64,000 nucleotides of DNA from Pseudomonadaceae bacterium SI-3 (GTDB taxonomy: Bacteria > Pseudomonadota > Gammaproteobacteria > Pseudomonadales > Pseudomonadaceae), in the NCBI GenBank assembly GCA_004010935.1, contig CP026511.1, positions 1,736,001 to 1,800,000 on the forward strand, read 5' to 3'. Shown here piece after piece: positions 58,010 through 64,000 of the stretch. Numbering within the stretch: the stretch's first letter is position 1; every line of letters starts with the position of its first letter. Under the pieces are notes generated by a model that saw only the letters and a list, made by a program, of their open reading frames with translations, was not told where the DNA came from and searched no databases. A program made the position numbers and the translations under genes.

Positions 58010-59128
58010 CTAGTGCTTTGGCTGGCTGAATGGCAGCGAATTGATGCCCGCAACATTGGTATTTCGTGCTCCAGTGAACGCTTGGTCGATGAGCCTGGAA
58101 ACCTGACGAGCCGAGGTGTTCCAGCAATACCGCGCGACGTTAGCCTTGCCTCGTCGCCGCAGGTCCTGACGTAACGCGGCGTCGTTGAGGATTCGCTGCA
58201 TGCTCTGTGCGATGTCCTCGACGTTCAGGGGGTCGAAGTACAGTGCGCTGTCGCCCAGAACCTCCGGAATAGATGCGGCGCGCGCAGCGATAACCGGGCA
58301 ACCGCAGGCCTGGGCTTCGAGCGGCGGGATGCCGAACCCTTCATACAGCGAAGGAAACACGAAGGCAGTCGCACCCTGATAGGCTTCGACCAGTTCCTCA
58401 TCGGTTAGCCTGCCCAGCATGCGAATGCGCCGACTGCCTGGCACGTCGTGAAGGCTGCCCGAGAAGATCCGGTTCGAGTCGCCAATGATGCGTAGCTCGA
58501 CTTCACACCGACCTTCCATGCTGAGGAATGCCGCCACCATACGGGCGAAATTCTTGTGTGCACTGGGTGACGACACCGCCAGCAGGTAAGGCGCCGCCTC
58601 GCGCGGGCATTGCTCTGCGCAAAATGGTTGGAAACGCCCATCCACGGCGTTCGGCACGACACATATGCTGCTTGCTGGATAACCGTAATGGCTCGCTATT
58701 TCCTTTCTGGAAAAGTCGCTGACGGTGATCAAGGCTTTGGTTCGTCCAAGCAATAACGGGGTCAGGTTTCGGTACATGGCTCTGAATGTCCTGGAATAGC
58801 TTTCCGGGTGCCTGATGTAAGTGATGTCGTGGTGCGTTGCGATCTGGTTGCCATAGAACAGAGGGGCGGTGTTGCACAGCGAGACCAGGGGGGGGTAGCC
58901 GTTGCGTGCCAGCCACAGTGGGAGGTCCAGCTGCTCCCATGCATGCCCTCGGTGTCGGCCAATACGTCGGACCTGCAATTGCTCTGCGCTTTCGTGCAGG
59001 CGTATGTCTTCGGGTGCGACGAAGACCAAGTCGTCGCGCATGTCCTTCAGCTGCAGGGAAATTTGTTCAGCGAACCGCTGTACGCCCCGCATGTCCTGGG
59101 TCAGGAAGCGAGCATTGATCACGATCAT
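58010..59128 (-). CDS. GT4-family glycosyltransferase
   Basis: 372 residues, GT-B fold. [23 protein letters not shown] at the start is a common mannosyltransferase pattern; the E-x7-E motif is [16 protein letters not shown] near 270; [14 protein letters not shown] and [14 protein letters not shown] are in the acceptor domain. It probably adds a mannose or related sugar to the repeat unit. It follows the PslG-like hydrolase gene by 16 bases. Confidence 0.93.
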   Translation of the reverse strand: MIVINARFLTQDMRGVQRFAEQISLQLKDMRDDLVFVAPEDIRLHESAEQLQVRRIGRHRGHAWEQLDLPLWLARNGYPPLVSLCNTAPLFYGNQIATHHDITYIRHPESYSRTFRAMYRNLTPLLLGRTKALITVSDFSRKEIASHYGYPASSICVVPNAVDGRFQPFCAEQCPREAAPYLLAVSSPSAHKNFARMVAAFLSMEGRCEVELRIIGDSNRIFSGSLHDVPGSRRIRMLGRLTDEELVEAYQGATAFVFPSLYEGFGIPPLEAQACGCPVIAARAASIPEVLGDSALYFDPLNVEDIAQSMQRILNDAALRQDLRRRGKANVARYCWNTSARQVSRLIDQAFTGARNTNVAGINSLPFSQPKH

Positions 59129-59144
59129 CTTGAGTTCCTTCTGT

Positions 59145-60482
59145 TCAACGAGTCGAGATGGGTTGCAAGGGCTCGGATCCGACCGAATCAGGTCCGAGGC
59201 TGAGGATTTTCGGAAACGCGCTGAGTTCGACGCGGGCGGCGCAGTGATCCGCGTTGCTCGGGCATTGCCAGGCGATAGCGGTGGTCCACCCCTTGTCGGG
59301 CTGAGCGGTATCCAGCAGTTTCAGGTTGCTGGCTGACCTGCCTGCCGAGGTGATGGTGACCGGGCGGGTCTGGTCTGTAGTACTCCAGGCCACCAGAAGC
59401 TGATCTTCGTCGTTGCCGAAGCGCAGCAGAACGCTGTTTCGGGATTCCTCGACCCGGCCCAGGAACTGGTAATCCTTGATGATCGGACTGATCGCTTCGA
59501 GCACCTGGTATGCAGGTTTTGGCGAGTAGTCCTGCCTGAGCAGGCCGAAGTTGTGTTCCCGTTCGCGCTTGTCGGTGCCGTCGTTGCGGAAGTCGTACCA
59601 CCAGTATCCGCGCACGTTGGGTAGTGTCCTGGCGAGGAAAAAACTCCGTGCCAGATACGCTGCTTGTAGGGTTTCGTCGATGCCGCAGGCACCTTGGTGC
59701 GCAGGCCAGGCCATTTCCGTCAGGTAAAGCGGCACCGGTTTATTGGCGGCACGGGACAGTTCCATGTCGACGCCGGCGAGCCATTCGATCCAGGCTTCCG
59801 GTGTGTTCTCCCCTCGACGCCTGCAATGGACGTAGGGGTGCAACGAGAGGCCATCGACCGATTGCATGATTCCGGCCTCGATCAGGCGCAGCGCGAAGCC
59901 GGATTCGATGCCCTTCGTGGTCACTGCACCGGCCAGCACTTTGGCGTCCGGGTCATGCTGGCGGATGATGCCCGCGGCATCGGTGATTAGCCGGGCGTAG
60001 TCCGCGGTGAACTGCGGATCGACCGGGTCCTCGACATCCCATTCGTTCCAGATCTCGTAATGTTTGATGCGGCCGCGAAACTGCTCGGCGGTGAACGCCA
60101 CGTAGCGGTTGAATGCGGTGCGTACCGGTTCGCTGCGTGGCTTCTCGCCGTCGCCGTGAAAGCGATTGCCGTAGCCAAGAATGAACAGGCTGTCGATCCC
60201 CTGCGCTTCGTTGCCGGCAAGATACTTAGGCCAGTGCGGTTCCACCTTGAGCTGATCGCGCCTGCGCTCGAGGAAGGCCCAGTGCGCATCGGTGCGCACG
60301 GACTCGATGCCAGCTTGTTTCAGCAGCTGCACGCCCTTGCTGGTGCTGTCGCGTAGGTGCAGATCATGCGAGCAGACCCCCAGAATGAACGGGTCCTCAG
60401 CTGGCTGTGCCGGTGCCTGCATGGCAAGGACGGTCACAGCGGCGGCAATCGCCAAACGGTGTAGTGGATGGCGACATTTCAT
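59145..60482 (-). CDS. PslG-like glycoside hydrolase (GH39-type)
   Basis: 445 residues. A signal peptide (about 1-28) leads into a TIM-barrel with acid/base E147 (HYEIWNEWD) and nucleophile E256 (LYLTEMAWP), the arrangement of GH39 PslG, which cuts the Psl exopolysaccharide of P. aeruginosa. A C-terminal beta-sandwich (about 340-430) follows. It probably trims or releases the polysaccharide made by this locus in the periplasm. Its ATG overlaps the polymerase stop (ATGA). Confidence 0.88.
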   Translation of the reverse strand: MKCRHPLHRLAIAAAVTVLAMQAPAQPAEDPFILGVCSHDLHLRDSTSKGVQLLKQAGIESVRTDAHWAFLERRRDQLKVEPHWPKYLAGNEAQGIDSLFILGYGNRFHGDGEKPRSEPVRTAFNRYVAFTAEQFRGRIKHYEIWNEWDVEDPVDPQFTADYARLITDAAGIIRQHDPDAKVLAGAVTTKGIESGFALRLIEAGIMQSVDGLSLHPYVHCRRRGENTPEAWIEWLAGVDMELSRAANKPVPLYLTEMAWPAHQGACGIDETLQAAYLARSFFLARTLPNVRGYWWYDFRNDGTDKREREHNFGLLRQDYSPKPAYQVLEAISPIIKDYQFLGRVEESRNSVLLRFGNDEDQLLVAWSTTDQTRPVTITSAGRSASNLKLLDTAQPDKGWTTAIAWQCPSNADHCAARVELSAFPKILSLGPDSVGSEPLQPISTR

Positions 60483-61798
60483 GGCCGGTCGTCCCTGGTT
60501 TTTCGCTTGTCGAGTTCAAGGCCGTAGCGCGTTGATACCGTAGCAATCGGGTGGTGACGCTCACGCGGCGTCAGGGCATGTGCGATGGCCATGCCGAGGA
60601 ATAGGGTGGCCGTAGTGACTTCCAGTACGTCGGTTGCCCAGCCAATCAGGATGGTGCAGAAAACGATCCCCAGCAGCGCGTCGCGAATGCGCGGGCCACG
60701 GTCATGCAGGCGCAGCAGCAGCGGAAACAGCAACAGATACAGCAGCACGCCGAATACGCCGAGCATTCCCCATAGATACAGCGCGGTGTTATCGGCGATG
60801 CTCAGCAGCTCCAGCCAGGCCAATGGAAAGGCTGCCGCGCTGCTGCCTACTGCACCGAAACCCGCGCCCCACCAGCCCCAACCTTCATTGGTCACGACGT
60901 CGATGAAATTTGGCCAGCTGTGAATCAATCGGTCATTGAAGGACGCCAGCAGGCTGGCGCTATAGGCCTCGCTCTGCGGAATGTTCAATAGCAGGCTGGC
61001 GATCGGCAATGCCATTCCGGTCAGCACGGCAATGAAAAATGCCGTGGCGCTGGGCAGGCGATAGCCGGCCAAAAACAGCATCATCAGGGTCAGCAGGTAC
61101 GCAGCGGCGGTGGATTTATTGGTCGTCAGAAAGATTGCGCCGAAGGCCACCGGGTACAGCACCATCCGTAACAGCCGCGACTGCAGGAACGCCGCCAGGA
61201 ACAGGCTGTACAAGGCGATCATCACGGCCAGGTTGGTCGACATCCTGGCGAACCCGGCGAGACGGTCGGTACTGCCGAAGGCCCATGATTTGTTAGCGGT
61301 CAACTCGACATCGCCCATCATGTAGCTATAGCCCTTCCACGGCACGCTGGTGAACATGTCCAGCGCAATACCGAGCAGGGACGCGACCAGGCACAGGCCG
61401 ATTACCCAGCTGAGCAGGCGGGTTCTCTGTTCCAGGTAGCCGCCGCAGAACAAGCCGAACAGCAGCGGAATGTAAATAAACAGACTGAAGCCGACATTGC
61501 CGAGTGTGGCGCCGTGCAGCAGCGCGAACAGGCTCGAGACCAGCACAGCAAACAGCACCAGCCACACGCCGGGTTTGCTTTGGGCCCTGGGTAATTCCAA
61601 CGCAACCGCGGCGACGCAGGCCAGCTTTGGCAGGTAGAGCAGGGCGGATACGCCGGCAACATCCAGGTAGTAGCGAAGTGCGCCGGCAAAGGTTTCGCTG
61701 ATCAGCAGCGAGGCCGCGATCAGCGTGAGCACGGTGGGTTTGTCAATCGCCAGCGGTCTCGACCTGCGGTGCGAAATGGTCAGCGAACTCGGGTTCAT
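60479..61798 (-). CDS. O-antigen ligase/polymerase-like (Wzy) membrane protein
   Basis: 439 residues, about eleven to twelve membrane helices, with a large periplasmic loop near 280-330 (DRLIHSWPNFIDVV, GWGWWGAGFGA) typical of Wzy/WaaL-like proteins. It should polymerise repeat units in the periplasm. The start at 61798 (GGAGC upstream) overlaps the preceding GT4 gene by 56 bases, an unusually long overlap, and its stop overlaps the PslG-like gene. No flippase gene lies within the window. Confidence 0.85.
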   Translation of the reverse strand: MNPSSLTISHRRSRPLAIDKPTVLTLIAASLLISETFAGALRYYLDVAGVSALLYLPKLACVAAVALELPRAQSKPGVWLVLFAVLVSSLFALLHGATLGNVGFSLFIYIPLLFGLFCGGYLEQRTRLLSWVIGLCLVASLLGIALDMFTSVPWKGYSYMMGDVELTANKSWAFGSTDRLAGFARMSTNLAVMIALYSLFLAAFLQSRLLRMVLYPVAFGAIFLTTNKSTAAAYLLTLMMLFLAGYRLPSATAFFIAVLTGMALPIASLLLNIPQSEAYSASLLASFNDRLIHSWPNFIDVVTNEGWGWWGAGFGAVGSSAAAFPLAWLELLSIADNTALYLWGMLGVFGVLLYLLLFPLLLRLHDRGPRIRDALLGIVFCTILIGWATDVLEVTTATLFLGMAIAHALTPRERHHPIATVSTRYGLELDKRKTRDDRP

Positions 61799-63002
61799 CG
61801 TGGGCGCTCCGGCCGTGCAGCGTGGAACACAGGATCGACTGATACTGATCGAGCATTCGTTCCGTATCTAAGAAAGTGGCGACGCTATCGCGTGCCTGGC
61901 TGGACAATCGATGGCGCAGGCCGCTGTCCAGATAGAGCTTGAGCATGGCCCTGCCGAGGGAGTCGGGATCGGTCGGCGTGCACAACAAGCCATTCAGGTT
62001 GTCCCGGATGATCTCCGGCAGGCCGCCCATGTTCGTGGCGATGACGGGTAGATGCTGCGCGCAGGCCTCGACCGCCACCAGCCCGAAAGGCTCAGCCCAG
62101 ATTGACGGTACGACCAGTACATCGATCCCCTGCATGAAGCGTTCTGAAGGCTGATAGCCGACGAACCTCACTTTGGAAGGGTCGGCCAGCTCGTTGAGCT
62201 TCGCTTCGTAATCCAGCTTGCCGCGACCGGCGATTTCCAGCGTGGCGTTGATGGACAGCGCCTGGAACTGCTCGATCAGCCAGCCCACCCCCTTGTTTTC
62301 AGACAGCGTGCCGATGTAACCGAAGCGCAGCAGGCCGCTGTGATGCAGGCGTGGCTTGGCCGAGTGGCTGTGGCTGGAGTCGACGCAGTTGTGCACTACA
62401 TGCTGGCTGGCCCGGCTGAAGTAGCCCTCGGCCGTTATTCGATCGAGGACGAAACGACTCACTCCGATGACCGCTGCGACCTGAGCCGACGCAGCAGCAT
62501 GCGGCTGGCGAAAGGCCGAACACATGCCGCACTGGCGCTCGCAGCTTCGGCCCTTGCTGAACATGGTGTCCTTGGGGCAAAGCAGGTAAAGGTCGTGCAG
62601 CACCTGAGCGATCGGCAGCCCGGCCGCGCTGATCTCATCCCAGGCCGATATCGACCACCCGGTGAGGTTGTTACACACCACAACGTCAGGCCGTTCATGC
62701 TCGATGACGTGGCGCACATGCCGCCGCATGCTTCGGTTGTAACGGTCTCGATAGTGCCAACCGAGCCGCAACAGTCGGCTGGGACGGGACTGGGTGAAAT
62801 GCCAATAAAAGTTATCCAGCCCGGCTCGGTAGATCCGCACGCCGTCGAGCTCTTCTTCGTGCAGCCCGGCCTCTGGTCCGGTCGCCAGGACGACGGTGTC
62901 GCAGCCGCGACGCTGGAGCCCTTCGGCTATCTGGCGAACAACGATTTCGGCACCACCGCCGATATGGGGCGCATACAAACTGTGTAGAACAAGGACTTTC
63001 AT
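61743..63002 (-). CDS. GT4-family glycosyltransferase
   Basis: 419 residues, GT-B fold: MKVLVLHSLYAPHIGGGAEI at the start, E-x7-E in EPFGLVAVEACAQH near 315, and a CxxC-rich insert (SCERQCGMCSAF, about 150-161) in the N-terminal domain, seen in some GT4 enzymes. It is followed by the overlapping polymerase gene, so the pair is probably translated together. Confidence 0.92.
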   Translation of the reverse strand: MKVLVLHSLYAPHIGGGAEIVVRQIAEGLQRRGCDTVVLATGPEAGLHEEELDGVRIYRAGLDNFYWHFTQSRPSRLLRLGWHYRDRYNRSMRRHVRHVIEHERPDVVVCNNLTGWSISAWDEISAAGLPIAQVLHDLYLLCPKDTMFSKGRSCERQCGMCSAFRQPHAAASAQVAAVIGVSRFVLDRITAEGYFSRASQHVVHNCVDSSHSHSAKPRLHHSGLLRFGYIGTLSENKGVGWLIEQFQALSINATLEIAGRGKLDYEAKLNELADPSKVRFVGYQPSERFMQGIDVLVVPSIWAEPFGLVAVEACAQHLPVIATNMGGLPEIIRDNLNGLLCTPTDPDSLGRAMLKLYLDSGLRHRLSSQARDSVATFLDTERMLDQYQSILCSTLHGRSAHDEPEFADHFAPQVETAGD

Positions 63003-63046
63003 GGTGCGCCCCTCAATGAGCCGTCAATCCGATCGACAGGCCAGCG

Positions 63047-63550
63047 CTAGGCCAGAAGGGCGGCGGTGCTGCAGAGGTAGCGCGTGGGCACACGGACCTT
63101 TTGTTCACGCTGCAGCAGGTTCAGCAAGATCACCGAACGCTTCTCGCCGTCAGCGCTGACAAAGATCGCCTCGAGCTCGTTGAAGCTGCCGCCGTGCAGC
63201 TGCACCTTTTCGCCGGGTTCGAACTGCGGCTTCTGGGACGGGGCCGCCAGGCGTTGGCGCAACTGCTCGATCAGCTCGTCTCTGACCGGCGTCGGCTCGC
63301 TACCGAAGGCCACCACTCGGGCGACGCCGCGAGTGGAGCGGATCGGATACCAGTTATCCAGCTGCCGATCGAGACGGATGAACAGGTAGCCCGGAAAGAG
63401 CGCTTCGTCCGCCTTTCCGTTCCCTGCGGCGTTTGGCTTTACTGGCCGGTAGCACTCGAAGTGCTGACGTCGAAGATTGTCTTCGGCGCGGCTTTCCTGG
63501 CGGGGTTTGGTCTGGATCAGGTACCAGCGAGCGCTGCTGAGCGAGGTCAT
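63047..63550 (-). CDS. RfaH/NusG-like transcription antiterminator
   Basis: 167 residues. The NGN domain is RWYLIQTKPRQESRAEDNL and LFPGYLFIRLDR; the KOW part follows at about 110-150 (FEPGEKVQLHGG, FNELEAIF). RfaH-type proteins load on RNA polymerase at operon-leader ops elements and prevent early termination in long polysaccharide operons. The ATG at 63550 has GGAAGG upstream. An ATG at 63601 would overlap the WbqC stop as ATGA and is a weaker choice. I found no ops element in this window. Confidence 0.9.
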   Translation of the reverse strand: MTSLSSARWYLIQTKPRQESRAEDNLRRQHFECYRPVKPNAAGNGKADEALFPGYLFIRLDRQLDNWYPIRSTRGVARVVAFGSEPTPVRDELIEQLRQRLAAPSQKPQFEPGEKVQLHGGSFNELEAIFVSADGEKRSVILLNLLQREQKVRVPTRYLCSTAALLA

Positions 63551-63597
63551 ATGAACTGCCTTCCGTAGTGAAAATTTCAATGTCCGTTCTGTCGACG

Positions 63598-63999
63598 TCA
63601 TGCGCCTTGCAACGTGGCCGACTGCTCTATTCCCTCGACCAGAGAAAAGCGTTTGAGCAGTGCCTGCGCTTCGCTTCGGCTGTTGAACATCAATACGTCG
63701 ATGATCGACAGCGAGGGCACGAAGGGATGGTTGAACTGCGGATAGCTCAAGTCATCCATGCGCAAAAAGCGCAGCACCAGTCCGTTCGATCTGAAGTAGG
63801 CAGGACAGTAGAGCGCCGTGCCGCCAATGGGGTTGATGTACAGCTCGGCGTTCATCTTGTGGGCGATGGTGACGACGCGTTCCTGCTTGTCCATGCGTGC
63901 CGGCAAGCCCAACTCCGAGCCGATGCGGATAGGCGTTGCGATCTGCAGATAGGCGCAGATCCGCCGAATGGAGTTTTCGATGAAGCGCGCCAGGTTGCG
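63598..63999 (-). CDS. WbqC-like family protein, C-terminal part (runs off the right edge)
   Basis: The reading frame is open from the window edge to its stop at 63598-63600, so about 133 residues of the C-terminal end are seen. The blocks ATPIRIGSELGLP, NAELYINPIGGTALY and FRSNGLVLRFLRM match the WbqC family, associated with polysaccharide synthesis but biochemically uncharacterised. It sits just before the RfaH-like gene. The start lies beyond the window. Confidence 0.8.
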   Translation of the reverse strand, partial: RNLARFIENSIRRICAYLQIATPIRIGSELGLPARMDKQERVVTIAHKMNAELYINPIGGTALYCPAYFRSNGLVLRFLRMDDLSYPQFNHPFVPSLSIIDVLMFNSRSEAQALLKRFSLVEGIEQSATLQGA

Positions 64000-64000
64000 C

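Noticed and set aside
57848..58174. 108-codon plus-strand frame between two GT4 genes
   Set aside because: It overlaps the end of a GT4 gene; Gly/Ala/Val-rich, no start signal.

Overview
The window comes from a gamma-proteobacterium of the Pseudomonas family, most like the Pseudomonas stutzeri group (Stutzerimonas). The evidence is the GC-rich coding style and a run of genes in the order known from P. aeruginosa: fadB-fadA-DUF1653-topA-DUF6586-like gene-(transporter)-small gene-sulA/lexA-psrA-(L,D-transpeptidase)-nagZ-mtnP. It carries about 57 protein genes. I saw no rRNA, tRNA, CRISPR array, insertion sequence or phage gene. The species call is an inference from family knowledge; no database was searched.

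Region 1 (1-22993) is mostly conserved core. It holds the end of a class III aminotransferase and aruE (arginine succinyltransferase pathway), a small His/Cys-tailed protein, oligopeptidase B, the fadBA beta-oxidation operon, topA, the SOS pair lexA-sulA with two LexA boxes, and psrA, the fatty-acid-responsive repressor, preceded by two overlapping PsrA boxes. Cell-wall recycling (nagZ, L,D-transpeptidase), methylthioinosine salvage (mtnP), a lipoprotein, a SEC-C protein, a quiP-like acyl-homoserine-lactone acylase, a DJ-1/PfpI protein and trmO follow.

Region 2 (23409-28776) is a glycine-betaine synthesis unit: betT, betB and betA, closed by a strong terminator. The repressor gene betI, usually next to betB, is absent, and a long hairpin lies between betT and betB.

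Region 3 (28896-48183) is the most interesting part. It is an accessory block for uptake and probable breakdown of nucleosides or nucleobases. It has a split BMP-type nucleoside ABC importer, a Tsx-like outer-membrane channel, a second ABC importer with an NMT1/THI5-like binding protein, a nucleobase/nucleoside deaminase, an alpha/beta hydrolase, two paralogous non-haem iron oxygenases of the isopenicillin-N-synthase family, SDR enzymes, a secreted carboxymuconolactone-decarboxylase-like protein, a LysR regulator and a RutR-like TetR regulator. Near-palindromes of the form TGRCCR-NN-YRGNCA precede the binding protein, the ABC ATPase and tsx, which suggests one regulon. An unrelated-looking P-type ATPase and an SDR gene split the ABC importer.

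Region 4 (48576-53799) holds rimO, a diguanylate cyclase, and a two-domain KaiC-like ATPase translationally coupled to a single-domain response regulator.

Region 5 (53820-64000) is an exopolysaccharide locus on the minus strand, running off the right edge: a WbqC-like protein, an RfaH-type antiterminator, three GT4 and one GT2 glycosyltransferases, a Wzy-like polymerase, a PslG-like glycoside hydrolase, an acyltransferase and two small proteins of unknown function.
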